From assembly GCF_002211365.1 (NCBI RefSeq), contig NZ_LOKZ01000004.1, positions 141,844 to 205,843 on the forward strand: DNA of 64,000 bases. The letters are read 5' to 3'. Both the position numbers and the translations under genes were made by a program. Under the pieces are notes generated by a model that worked only from the letters and a program-made list of their open reading frames with translations, was not told the origin of the DNA and made no database searches. The stretch is from Rhizobium sp. R711 (GTDB lineage: Bacteria; Pseudomonadota; Alphaproteobacteria; Rhizobiales; Rhizobiaceae). Shown here one piece after another: positions 9,301 to 16,127 of this stretch. Numbering within the stretch: the stretch's first letter is position 1; each line of letters begins with the position of its first letter.

Positions 9301-10044
9301 ACTGATCCGATGCAGGATCAGTTGAATGCCGGCAAAGTCCACCCGATCGTCGAGACCTTGCTCAATAACGGCGAAGCGAAGCTGCCGCCGACCGCCATTC
9401 CATTCAACGTGACGGACGGGGTTCTGCGCTTTCAGAACGTCAGCGTGACGACCGATCAGGCGAAGGTTGTTGGCAACGGCCAGATCGACCTGCCACAGCA
9501 GCGCATCAATGCGTCGCTCAAAATTGCGCTGAATCCGGGCAGCGAGGTGCTTCCCGGCGCGGAGCCTGCGGTACGCCTCGACTTCTCGGGGCTGCTTGCG
9601 TCGCCTGGGCGTACCATGGACGTTACCGATATCACCGGTTTCCTGTCGCTGCGCGCCTTCGAGCGCGAGCGCCGGCGCGTCGAGCGTCTGCAGTCGAATG
9701 TGCTGGAAAAGCAGCGACTGCGTCGCGAAGTCGCTCTCTACAAGTTCAATGGTGCGGAACGCCAGAAGGCTGTGGCATTCGAAGCAGAGCAGCAAGCTGA
9801 AGAACAGCGTCTGAGAGCTTTGGCCGCGCAGGCCGAGCGCGAGAAACAAGCAGCCGAAGCGAAGGCAAAGGCTGAGGCAGAAGCCAAGGCGAAAGCCGAT
9901 GCTGAAGCACGCGCCAGGGCGGCGCAAGAGAAGGCTGCCGCGGATGCCGCGCGGCGTGCGCAGGAGCAGCTTGCGATACCGCCCGAAAACTCTCTCAATT
10001 TCAAAACGATACCTGGGCTGCCGGGTGTGCAGATGCCGCAGTAA
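6301..10044 (+). CDS. AsmA-like family protein (large envelope protein)
   Basis: A 1247-residue protein of the AsmA family, inner-membrane anchored and largely periplasmic, linked in other bacteria to outer-membrane and lipid homeostasis. One N-terminal membrane segment (about residues 2-27, FLGGVIVVALFVALLAPLFI) is followed by IDWTDFRKNFEDQASRIIGK and HGAVDARLLPFPSVTLHDVR, the AsmA N-terminal signature. A long beta-rich body follows, then the AsmA C-terminal region (about 980-1120), and a final 120 residues rich in Ala, Glu, Lys and Arg that look like a charged coiled coil. Start is TTG at 6301 with GGAG about 10 nt upstream; no ATG is available near the anchor. It stands alone as a transcription unit. 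Confidence 0.9.
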   Translation: MVGRFLVFLGGVIVVALFVALLAPLFIDWTDFRKNFEDQASRIIGKKVVVHGAVDARLLPFPSVTLHDVRVGQEFDGSPIVQIEQFSMDAELAPFLSGEALIFDMRVVNPKVKLRLLKDGTLDWTRGSQPEIPAKTVVLENVHVSGGDLQFIDDQSGRSRHVTGLNAEMSAKSLAGPWRIEGDAALDGEHGNFTIASNQPDENGVLRMRTRLQPDKHPVTVDLDGELKLVDRRPNYQGTISASIESRNGKKTDKVDVPPRLKGKFELTNESVRIPEYRLEVGPTDDPYVVTGEATLDTGSKPQFLLIANGQQIDVNRIGNQGANGKTNRDPSLSARQRLNALIQIVSQVPVPQVPGKASIRLPAIVAGDTTIRDIQLDVEPAGKGWTIANVVGTLPGRTQVEGQGNLNLQGQASFVGQLTVASSQPTGLAAWLAGSVDPAIRQLRQAGFSADVNLTHDRQTFDNLEIAVGQATLKGRLDRQAVANQAPTLDVALAGDTLDLDALRALTGLFTGQDAGDNVLDHKINARLKADKFTAFGVEAADVETSFAIADGALAVENLSVKNLAGAEVTATGRAEGSLLDYKGSGEITFKSADPGSFFTMLKQHLPQHPVMDRLVRNAAWYTNTALRGALTLGGDEGDGLTLTLAGVSNGSRVNLDYRMSDLLALTGKGTTSLEATLENSVTSILFGQAGLDPLPVDADANGRLTLKVQAEGTDPADAQLTFATDRTSFTAGGKVDVRPQAFMNGQLAVSLESADLDPYLVMNGIAVPQMGTGLPFKLTTNATIDGNRIAFANIAGHAADNEFNGALTVDRKAEKTAATGELALSNADAAWLGEAVYGPMTDAATGDLSGAALGLPVFKDMDVNLKLSAKQFWPGWSGPISDFTSNVAYKGDELELNDIKGGWDGGSLNGNLLFTNADGTGFFQTKLTLADADLAGVVWPRDGAPVANGKFGLALSLEASGKSMKDIAGSLNGSGEVKLGDISVRGLNLGMLAPLLAATDPMQDQLNAGKVHPIVETLLNNGEAKLPPTAIPFNVTDGVLRFQNVSVTTDQAKVVGNGQIDLPQQRINASLKIALNPGSEVLPGAEPAVRLDFSGLLASPGRTMDVTDITGFLSLRAFERERRRVERLQSNVLEKQRLRREVALYKFNGAERQKAVAFEAEQQAEEQRLRALAAQAEREKQAAEAKAKAEAEAKAKADAEARARAAQEKAAADAARRAQEQLAIPPENSLNFKTIPGLPGVQMPQ

Positions 10045-10146
10045 TCACGTCTGATACATCGTGGGCTTTGCCATCACAGAAATTCTGCCACCCGTCACTG
10101 CCGGTGGTTTATCGTCTGCAATGCATCGACCTGCCGGTTGCAAAGC

Positions 10147-10365
10147 CTAACCGACATTCTCGGATTTCAGCCAGTTAAGGACATAGACGCGCAGCGCTGA
10201 CGAGAGGTTGCTCTCCGGCTGCCGCTGATCATCGATATCAGAAATCAGGGCTGCGAGCGGAATTGCGCGCGCCTTGGCGATTGTGTTCAGCTCAAGCCAG
10301 AATTCGTCTTCCAGGGAGAAGCTGGTGCGGTGTCCGTGCAGGGTCGCTGAGTGCTTGCGGATCAT
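10147..10365 (-). CDS. Ribbon-helix-helix domain protein
   Basis: A 72-residue protein with the compact arrangement HRTSFSLEDEFWLELNTIAK, then IPLAALISDID and LSSALRVYVLNWLKSE. This is the strand-helix-helix layout of the RHH_4 family common in alphaproteobacteria and usually annotated as a DNA-binding domain protein of unknown target. It ends the minus-strand group sspB, DUF4169 gene, RHH gene; spacing to the DUF4169 gene is about 97 bp. ATG start at 10365. Targets unknown. Confidence 0.8.
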   Translation of the reverse strand: MIRKHSATLHGHRTSFSLEDEFWLELNTIAKARAIPLAALISDIDDQRQPESNLSSALRVYVLNWLKSENVG

Positions 10366-10462
10366 CGCAAGGCTTCAGAATTCGATTCAAGTTGCCGAGA
10401 ATGTGATTCCAGAAAACCGTCCAACTGATTGATCTCTGAATCTTTTCCGTTTCTCCGGGCGC

Positions 10463-10657
10463 TCATTTGTCGTCTTCGGGTTTCTCGATCCGGCCTAGTC
10501 GATGAGAGCGTTCGGCTTTCTCGTTGAGCGCCTTCGTGAGCTGCTTTTCAGCCTTGGTGCGGCCGAAGGAGATGCGGTTTTGCTCCGCCTGCTTCTCCTT
10601 GTCGGCGCGGGCCTGTTTCTTTTTGAACTGACGGAGATTGACGACTTCGGCGGTCAC
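10463..10657 (-). CDS. DUF4169 family protein
   Basis: A very small (64-residue), highly charged protein beginning TAEVVNLRQFKKKQARADKE and continuing with further Lys/Glu/Arg-rich sequence. It matches from memory the DUF4169 family, short basic proteins of unknown function restricted largely to alphaproteobacteria. Start is GTG at 10657 with GAGG upstream. It lies on the minus strand between sspB (upstream, past a terminator at 10678-10704) and the RHH gene. Predicted helical and possibly nucleic-acid binding, though that is only inference from charge. Confidence 0.8.
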   Translation of the reverse strand: MTAEVVNLRQFKKKQARADKEKQAEQNRISFGRTKAEKQLTKALNEKAERSHRLGRIEKPEDDK

Positions 10658-10677
10658 GGCTGGCCTCGATCGGAATT

Positions 10678-10704
10678 GAAAAAGGGAAGCAGTTGCTTCC
10701 CTTT
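10678..10704 (-). terminator. Rho-independent terminator after sspB
   Basis: Perfect 10-bp stem AAAGGGAAGC / GCTTCCCTTT with a 4-nt loop. On the minus strand it is followed by a run of five T, fitting termination of sspB transcripts 4 bp past its stop codon. Confidence 0.8.
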
Positions 10705-10707
10705 GTT

Positions 10708-11217
10708 TTACTGCTTCTTTCGGAAGGCGTCGAGCGAGACGACCGAACCAGGCTTCTTTTCCTCGCCGTCCGCTTTGGCGGCGGGCGTTTCCTCCGACTT
10801 GTCGGATGCCACCGGATAAGCGGTGATTTCGGCAGCCGGAAGCTCTTCGCTGTCGGCGAGAGGCACATCGAATTCCAGTTCGAAGTTCACGGACGGGTCG
10901 TAGAAGCCGCGGATGGCGTTGAACGGAATGAACAGTTTTTCCGGTACATCCGAGAAGGAAAGGCCGATCTCGAAGCTCGTCTCTGTGACCTTCAGCTCCC
11001 AGAACTGGTGCTGGATGACGATGGTCATCTGCTCCGGATACTTCGCCTTCAGATGCTGCGAAATGCGAACACCTGGCGCACCAGTGAGAAAGGTGATGAA
11101 GAAATGATGCTCACCCGGCAGGCGGCCCGTCGCGGCAACTTCAGACAAAACCTTGCGGATGACGCCGCGCAGTGCGTCCTGTGCCAGAATGTCGTAACGG
11201 ATGTGATCCTGCCCCAT
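10708..11217 (-). CDS. sspB: ClpXP adaptor SspB (alpha type)
   Basis: A 169-residue SspB-alpha family protein, the cytosolic adaptor that delivers ssrA-tagged and other substrates to the ClpXP protease. The conserved core is MGQDHIRYDILAQDALRGV, LPGEHHFFITFLTGAPGV, MTIVIQHQFWELKV and FNAIRGFYDPSVNFELEF. After an acidic Ala/Glu-rich linker (about 120-155) the C-terminus ends SVVSLDAFRKKQ, resembling the ClpX-binding tail of SspB proteins. The frame opens upstream at 11274, but ATG 11217 has AGGAAA upstream and the conserved MGQDH start. It lies directly downstream of the tmRNA gene on the same strand, pairing the tag maker with the tag reader. Confidence 0.9.
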   Translation of the reverse strand: MGQDHIRYDILAQDALRGVIRKVLSEVAATGRLPGEHHFFITFLTGAPGVRISQHLKAKYPEQMTIVIQHQFWELKVTETSFEIGLSFSDVPEKLFIPFNAIRGFYDPSVNFELEFDVPLADSEELPAAEITAYPVASDKSEETPAAKADGEEKKPGSVVSLDAFRKKQ

Positions 11218-11343
11218 GCTTTCCTGTCTTTCTTTTGGTTCGGACTCGTTTCCCAAGGCTGTATGGCATGCCAAGACGCCGTGGAAAAGGCCTGAGCCGA
11301 GTCATGCTTGACCAAACCATACATGATTTGCGCACAAGGGAGA

Positions 11344-11680
11344 AGGTGAAGGCTTCTGTTGCCAGGTGCCTTCGGACCCCGCCTAGAGGTGCGAACCACT
11401 AGGGCTTTATTTGAAGTGTCACACCGCGATTAAGCAGCGAGACGAGCTTCCGCATAGTTGTCGTTTGCAACTACAATTTTAGCCCGATAACGGCGGTACA
11501 ATGCCGAGCAAAAAGACGATCTTTACACCCTTGTCGATCCTGTTTCGCCCCCATCAAAAGCCGGCCATCGATTTGGCAGCCCGCCGGTTTTTGGTGGAGG
11601 CGCCGGGTACCGCCCCCGGGTCCAATAGGTTTATTACACCGCTCATTTATCGCCATAGCCGGCCCGAGGACCGGCATGGC
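11344..11680 (-). ncRNA. ssrA: Circularly permuted two-piece tmRNA (ssrA)
   Basis: Alphaproteobacterial permuted tmRNA on the minus strand. The tag frame lies at 11468-11430 and encodes ANDNYAEARLAA followed by TAA. Transcription order is acceptor piece, spacer, coding piece: the acceptor piece runs from about 11680 (hairpin 11679-11653) to a genome-encoded CCA at 11594-11592, ending CGCCTCCACCA; the coding piece begins GGGGGCG at 11552, which pairs with CGCCTCC to close the acceptor stem (one G-U pair). The spacer to be removed is 11591-11553. A hairpin at 11373-11348 probably marks the 3' end. Together with SspB/ClpXP it rescues stalled ribosomes and marks products for degradation. Outer ends are approximate. 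Confidence 0.93.
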
Positions 11681-11682
11681 TG

Positions 11683-11711
11683 ATATAGTGTTTTCCGCGA
11701 TGGATGGGAAG
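11683..11711 (-). promoter_or_regulatory. Candidate tmRNA promoter
   Basis: On the minus strand, CTTCCC (-35, 11711-11706), a 17-bp spacer and CTATAT (-10, 11688-11683) place the transcription start near 11676, matching the first hairpin of the acceptor piece. The -10 is a good rhizobial housekeeping match; the -35 is weak. Confidence 0.5.
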
Positions 11712-11760
11712 AGGCCTTGTCACAAAACCGTGTCGTGGAGAGAAGCAGTTGGCAACCGTC

Positions 11761-12504
11761 CTAGGAGGTTGCCTTGTGCTCTTTGAAGGCACCGCGCTTC
11801 TTGAGCATGCTCACTACGCCGGTTGCCGCAGCCACGATCGCAATCAAGGAGGCGAGGGCATAGACCTGCACAGGTGGCACACTCGTGGCGCCGACGACAC
11901 GGTAGATCTCGATCAGGAGAACAGCCAGCAACGCGGCGGAGACCGTGGAATAGTCCTTCGCGATCACGCGTTTCACATTGAACACCATCCCCTGGGTCGA
12001 AGCTGCAAAATTGCTGAAACGGAGAAGCCAGCGAGGAACGTCTGCACAATAGGCCCGATAGGCGTCTCCAAATTTGTCCTCAAGGAACGCTTCTTCGGCA
12101 TAGACGATGCATTGGTAGATGAACAAAAAGAGCGCTATGCCTGAAATTGCGACCACCGGATTTCCATGCAACAGGAATACGCCCGCATAGATCAGCATGT
12201 TTCCGACATAGAGCGGATTGCGGCAGACGCCGAACATCCCCTCGGTCACCAGGTCGTTGGCATAGACGCGCTTCTTCAGACCACCCCGCTTGATATAAGC
12301 GTAGCCGATCACACTTGCTCGAAGTGCGAGGCCGGAAAATATGACCAGAAGCGCCATCAGGTCTTTGACACGCTCTGCCGCGACGCTTCCAGCAATTTCC
12401 GCCGGTGGCGAAGACATCAGGAACAAGGCTACGATTATGAGCGGAAACGCCTGATTGCGGTATTTGAAGAAGAAGTTCCCAATGCCGATCATGGTTGCTT
12501 TCAT
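11761..12504 (-). CDS. Membrane methyltransferase, ICMT/PEMT-like
   Basis: An integral membrane protein of 247 residues with five or more hydrophobic segments. The C-terminal catalytic motif of the isoprenylcysteine carboxyl methyltransferase / phospholipid methyltransferase group is clear: VTEGMFGVCRNPLYVGNMLI (RNPxYxG) and EEAFLEDKFGDAYRAY followed by CADVPRW. Such enzymes methylate lipids or small hydrophobic molecules with S-adenosylmethionine. After the motif there are two further hydrophobic segments, an extension relative to minimal family members. ATG 12504 is preferred over the in-frame TTG 12516. It follows the CmoA-like gene by 14 bp in the same direction, so the two are probably one operon. 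Substrate unknown. Confidence 0.8.
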   Translation of the reverse strand: MKATMIGIGNFFFKYRNQAFPLIIVALFLMSSPPAEIAGSVAAERVKDLMALLVIFSGLALRASVIGYAYIKRGGLKKRVYANDLVTEGMFGVCRNPLYVGNMLIYAGVFLLHGNPVVAISGIALFLFIYQCIVYAEEAFLEDKFGDAYRAYCADVPRWLLRFSNFAASTQGMVFNVKRVIAKDYSTVSAALLAVLLIEIYRVVGATSVPPVQVYALASLIAIVAAATGVVSMLKKRGAFKEHKATS

Positions 12505-12518
12505 CTGGCGTCCCAACC

Positions 12519-13280
12519 TTACTTAACGGCGATGATGCCGCAGAAATTATACCAGCGGAAGAAGACCTCGACGCTGCGGAACCCGACTTCTTTCAGAAGC
12601 TGCATGTTCTCTTCCAAGCGATAGGGGATGAGCACATTCTCGAGCGCCTCGCGCTTCTGCGATATCTCGATTTCGGAGTATCCGTTGCGCCGCTTGAAGT
12701 CGTAATAATGCTGGATGAACAAGCGGTTGAAGGCCGTATCCTCGCTGGTCAGCTTCTCGACAAGCAGCAGGCACCCCTGATTGTTTAATCCTGAGAAGAT
12801 CATCTTCATCAGGCGCTCGCGAAATAGGGGACGAATAAACTGCAGCGTCAGCAGCATCGTGACGACGCTGGCATTTTCCATGTGAAGGCCCTGGTGGAGA
12901 TCGACGACTTTGAGATCTACCGATCGCTGCGTGTCTGCCCGCTCGATCTTCTGTCTGGCCTTTTCCAGCATGTCAGGGGCGTTGTCGATGCCGACGAAAT
13001 TGACCGTTGGATCGATTACACGATCGAGAGTGAGCAATGTCGTCGCCGTCGAGCATCCGATGTCGTAGAGATTGGTCTCCGGTCTGGCGAAGTCTTGCGC
13101 CAGCTCGCAGACCATCCGCTGCATTTCCTCGTAATAGGGCACCGATCGGCTGACCATGTCATCGAAGACGTCGGCGACTTTCGCGTTGAAGGTAAAGTCG
13201 CCAATAGGCTGGTCCTGCTCGGCGAATACTTCGTCGCGCCGCTCCGTTCGCAGCTGCAACCGTACTAGGCTCTCTGTCAT
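12519..13280 (-). CDS. CmoA-like carboxy-SAM synthase / class I methyltransferase
   Basis: A 253-residue class I methyltransferase-fold protein with strong similarity along its length to CmoA, the enzyme that makes carboxy-S-adenosylmethionine from SAM and prephenate. Matching elements: VADVFDDMVSRSVPYYEEM, LYDIGCSTATTLLTL (SAM motif I), VGIDNAPDMLEKAR, MLLTLQFIRP, and the CmoA-specific block HYYDFKRRNGYSEIEISQKR continuing ALENV. ATG 13280 is preceded by GGGGGAA. In gamma-proteobacteria CmoA works with CmoB on tRNA; no CmoB is present here. Instead the next gene is a membrane methyltransferase, suggesting a different acceptor for the modified SAM. A plain SAM methyltransferase role cannot be excluded. 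Confidence 0.78.
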   Translation of the reverse strand: MTESLVRLQLRTERRDEVFAEQDQPIGDFTFNAKVADVFDDMVSRSVPYYEEMQRMVCELAQDFARPETNLYDIGCSTATTLLTLDRVIDPTVNFVGIDNAPDMLEKARQKIERADTQRSVDLKVVDLHQGLHMENASVVTMLLTLQFIRPLFRERLMKMIFSGLNNQGCLLLVEKLTSEDTAFNRLFIQHYYDFKRRNGYSEIEISQKREALENVLIPYRLEENMQLLKEVGFRSVEVFFRWYNFCGIIAVK

Positions 13281-13318
13281 GATTTCCCCCAAACTCGCGT
13301 ACGGTTCCCAAGGGGGTT

Positions 13319-13335
13319 ACGGCATGAAATGCCGT
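13319..13335. promoter_or_regulatory. Perfect palindrome upstream of methyltransferase operon
   Basis: ACGGCAT-GAA-ATGCCGT, 7-bp perfect arms, 38 bp upstream of the CmoA-like start. It could be an operator or a 5'-leader hairpin; no cognate regulator is adjacent. The rest of the 282-bp gap to thyA shows nothing else I can name. Confidence 0.35.
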
Positions 13336-13562
13336 CGGTTGTCGTGTTGAATCCCCGTGGAGCGCCCCCGCGCCACGCACAGGGAGACATGTGAACCTGA
13401 CGTTAGCCTGAAAGCGCCTCCGTTCTGCATTGTGAGCCATGTCGTGCTCTGACGTCCTCCGCCGGTCCCCCCTCCGAGATTTGCCGGGATAATCAGCGCG
13501 CAATGATTGGTTTCGAAGAGCGAAGGGCTTAAATAGACGGGAAACGGAATCGGCGGCGAACG

Positions 13563-14357
13563 ATGAAGCAGTATCTCGATCTCTTGAAACATGTGATGGA
13601 ACACGGAACCGATCGTGGCGATCGCACCGGAACGGGCACGCGGTCCGTGTTCGGCTATCAGATGCGATTCGACCTGCATGAGGGGTTTCCGGTTCTGACC
13701 ACCAAGAAACTGCATCTGCGGTCCATCATCCACGAACTCCTGTGGTTTCTGCGTGGCGAGACCAATATCGGCTATCTCAAGGACAATGGCGTCTCGATCT
13801 GGGACGAGTGGGCGGACGAAAACGGCGACCTTGGGCCGGTCTATGGCGCCCAATGGCGCTCCTGGCCGGCTCCCGGCGGCGGTCACATAGATCAGATCGC
13901 CAATCTCGTCGCGGGCATCGTCAAGAATCCGAATTCACGTCGGCATATCGTTTCCGCGTGGAACCCGGCCGAGGTTGACGACATGGCGCTGCCGCCGTGC
14001 CATTGCCTGTTCCAGTTCTACGTTGCCGACGGCAAGCTTTCCTGCCAACTCTACCAGCGCTCCGCCGACATCTTCCTCGGCGTGCCGTTCAATATTGCTT
14101 CCTACGCGCTGTTGACCATGATGGTGGCTCATGTGACCGGCCTGAAGCTCGGGGATTTCGTACATACGCTGGGTGACGCCCACCTTTATCACAATCATTT
14201 CGAGCAGGCGAAACTACAGCTTACCCGCGCGCCGAAGCCGTTGCCTTTCATGCGGATCAACCCTGATGTGAAGGACATCTTCGGTTTCAAATTCGATGAT
14301 TTCGAGCTGATCGGCTACGAGGCCGATGCCAGCATCAAGGCGCCGATCGCCGTCTGA
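13563..14357 (+). CDS. thyA: Thymidylate synthase
   Basis: A 264-residue thymidylate synthase, converting dUMP to dTMP with methylene-tetrahydrofolate as carbon donor and reductant. Length and numbering follow the E. coli enzyme: [16 protein letters not shown] near the start, [12 protein letters not shown], the catalytic Cys146 in [36 protein letters not shown] and the C-terminal IKAPIAV ending. The 5' region GGCGGCGAACG gives a weak ribosome binding site. It is followed 12 bp later by folA, so production and recycling of folate are coupled (ThyA generates dihydrofolate, FolA reduces it). Confidence 0.97.
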   Translation: MKQYLDLLKHVMEHGTDRGDRTGTGTRSVFGYQMRFDLHEGFPVLTTKKLHLRSIIHELLWFLRGETNIGYLKDNGVSIWDEWADENGDLGPVYGAQWRSWPAPGGGHIDQIANLVAGIVKNPNSRRHIVSAWNPAEVDDMALPPCHCLFQFYVADGKLSCQLYQRSADIFLGVPFNIASYALLTMMVAHVTGLKLGDFVHTLGDAHLYHNHFEQAKLQLTRAPKPLPFMRINPDVKDIFGFKFDDFELIGYEADASIKAPIAV

Positions 14358-14369
14358 TCGGAGAGCTTG

Positions 14370-14885
14370 ATGTCTGAAATTCGCAGGACCATTGTGGTTG
14401 CCGTTTCCGACAACGGTATCATCGGGCGGGATGGCGACATGCCATGGCGGCTCTCGACCGATCTCAAGCGGTTCAAGGCTCTAACGCTGGGCAAGCCCGT
14501 GATCATGGGCCGGAAAACTTACGAGTCCATCGGCAAGCCGCTGCCGGGACGAGCGAATATCGTTATCTCCAGGCAGGCAGGGGCAATAGATCACCCCGAT
14601 GTGCACATGGCCGGTTCGTTGACTGAAGCCGTCAATCTTGCCGAGGAAATTGCGCGCCAGAAAGGCGAGGGCGAAATCTGCATTATCGGTGGTGGGCAGA
14701 TTTATGCGCAGGCTGTCGATCTGGCCGATCGGTTGTGCGTCACCCACGTCGAAACCTCTGTTGACGGCGACACCTCGTTTCCAGCGATTGAGCCGGCACT
14801 TTGGAAGGCGACTGAGACCATTGACGTGCCGGCAGGCGACAAGGATAGCTATCCTACGAAATTCGTTGTCTATGACCGGCGCTAA
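14370..14885 (+). CDS. folA: Dihydrofolate reductase
   Basis: A 171-residue chromosomal dihydrofolate reductase that reduces dihydrofolate to tetrahydrofolate with NADPH. Typical elements are VVAVSDNGIIGRDGDMPWRL (substrate loop, with the acidic residue of DMPW replaced by the usual pattern of bacterial enzymes), DLKRFKALTLGKPVIMGRKT (NADPH site, GRKTYESIG), RANIVISRQ and IIGGGQIYAQA. ATG 14370 is chosen over the adjacent TTG 14367, with GGAGAG upstream. It is in an operon with thyA, 12 bp apart, and is followed by a 153-bp gap containing a promoter for hflK. Confidence 0.95.
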   Translation: MSEIRRTIVVAVSDNGIIGRDGDMPWRLSTDLKRFKALTLGKPVIMGRKTYESIGKPLPGRANIVISRQAGAIDHPDVHMAGSLTEAVNLAEEIARQKGEGEICIIGGGQIYAQAVDLADRLCVTHVETSVDGDTSFPAIEPALWKATETIDVPAGDKDSYPTKFVVYDRR

Positions 14886-14938
14886 CCGCTGAAAAGCAAC
14901 TATTTTCCAATAAATATCGCCAAGTTCCTCATGCTGCG

Positions 14939-14967
14939 TTGAAAGCGGATGCGGCGATACCTATAAC
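14939..14967 (+). promoter_or_regulatory. Candidate promoter for hflKC
   Basis: TTGAAA (14939-14944), 17-bp spacer, TATAAC (14962-14967), 72 bp before the hflK start. The surrounding CGTTGAAAG and CCTATAAC are also compatible with heat-shock sigma-32 recognition in alphaproteobacteria; which sigma factor is used is inference. Confidence 0.45.
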
Positions 14968-15038
14968 GGTCACGATCGCCGGTATCCGCCGCCCCCGTGG
15001 GTTGGGCGATCGGGAGTTTAACGAATAACGAGGTTTTG

Positions 15039-16124
15039 ATGCCCTGGAGCAATCAGAATGGCGGCGGCGGCCCTTGGGGCGGCGGCGGTAACAATCAGGG
15101 ACCATGGGGGCAAGGGCCCAACCGCCCGCGCGGCGGCGGTGGTAAGGGCGGCCCTCCCGATCTGGAAGACATTATCCGGCGTGGCCAGGATCAACTGCGC
15201 AACATTGTACCCGGCGGGTTCAATGGCGGCGTTCTCGTCATTGTGGCGGCGATTTTGGTGGTGTTCTGGCTCTTCCAGTGCATCTACATAGTCCAGCCGG
15301 ACGAGCGCGGCGTCGAGTTGCGTTTCGGTAATCCGAAGGAAGAGATTTCCACACCGGGCCTGCATTTCCATTTGTGGCCGATGGAGACCGTCGAAATCGT
15401 CAAGGTGACGATGCAGCAGCAGAATATCGGCTCAGCATCGACGTCTTCCTCCTCGCCGAGCGGGCTGATGCTTTCCGGTGACCAGAACATCCTGAACGTC
15501 CAGTTCTCCGTCTTCTTCACGGTCAGTGATCCGAAGGCATATCTTTTCAACGTCGAGAACCCGGCTGAGACGCTGCAGCAGGTCGCCGAAAGCGCCATGC
15601 GCGAAGTCGTCGGCCGTCGTCCGGCCCAGGACGCATTTCGCGACAATCGTCAACCGATCGAGACGGAGGTCGCCAACATCGTCCAGGGAACGATGGACCG
15701 TTACAGGGCTGGTATCTCCATTGGGGCGGTGACGATCCAGGACGTGGCGCCGCCACGCGAAGTTGCTGATGCCTTCGAAGAAGTGCAGCGCGCCGACCAG
15801 GACAAGCAGCGACTGGTCGAAGAGGCCAATCAGTACGCCAACCAGAAGCTGGGTCAGGCGCGCGGTGACGCGGCCCAGATCCGCGAAGCGGCAGCAGCCT
15901 ACAAGGATCGCGTCGTCAAGGAAGCCGAAGGTGAGGCTCAGCGCTTCTCGTTCATCCACGAACAATATGCGAAGGCGCCTGAGGTAACCCGGACGCGTCT
16001 CTTCCTTGAAACAATGGAGCAGGTTCTGAAGAATTCCAAGAAGGTCGTGATCGACGAGAAGCAGGGGGTCGTTCCTTACCTGCCGCTCAACGAGATCGGC
16101 AAACCGGCACAGCAGGGAGGTTGA
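15039..16124 (+). CDS. hflK: FtsH protease modulator HflK
   Basis: A 361-residue SPFH/prohibitin-family protein. It forms a membrane complex with HflC that surrounds and modulates the FtsH protease. The N-terminal 50 residues are Gly/Pro/Asn-rich (NQNGGGGPWGGGGNNQGPWG), then one membrane segment (about 70-92, VLVIVAAILVVFWLFQCIYI), then the SPFH domain (QPDERGVELRFGNPKEE ... LMLSGDQNILNVQFSVFF) and a helical region rich in Ala/Glu (VQRADQDKQRLVEEANQYAN). ATG 15039 is preferred (GAGG upstream); the frame extends upstream without support. HflC follows after 3 bp, so translation is coupled. Confidence 0.95.
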   Translation: MPWSNQNGGGGPWGGGGNNQGPWGQGPNRPRGGGGKGGPPDLEDIIRRGQDQLRNIVPGGFNGGVLVIVAAILVVFWLFQCIYIVQPDERGVELRFGNPKEEISTPGLHFHLWPMETVEIVKVTMQQQNIGSASTSSSSPSGLMLSGDQNILNVQFSVFFTVSDPKAYLFNVENPAETLQQVAESAMREVVGRRPAQDAFRDNRQPIETEVANIVQGTMDRYRAGISIGAVTIQDVAPPREVADAFEEVQRADQDKQRLVEEANQYANQKLGQARGDAAQIREAAAAYKDRVVKEAEGEAQRFSFIHEQYAKAPEVTRTRLFLETMEQVLKNSKKVVIDEKQGVVPYLPLNEIGKPAQQGG

Positions 16125-16127
16125 GCC

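Noticed and set aside
7483..9927. 814-codon open frame antisense to the AsmA-like gene
   Set aside because: It mirrors the GC-rich third positions of the AsmA gene, has no protein-family motifs and no ribosome binding site; the plus-strand protein has a clear AsmA signature.
11553..11591. Small protein gene in the tmRNA region
   Set aside because: Short frames here (for example 11501-11683 plus) overlap the tmRNA acceptor and coding pieces; the RNA structure explains the sequence.
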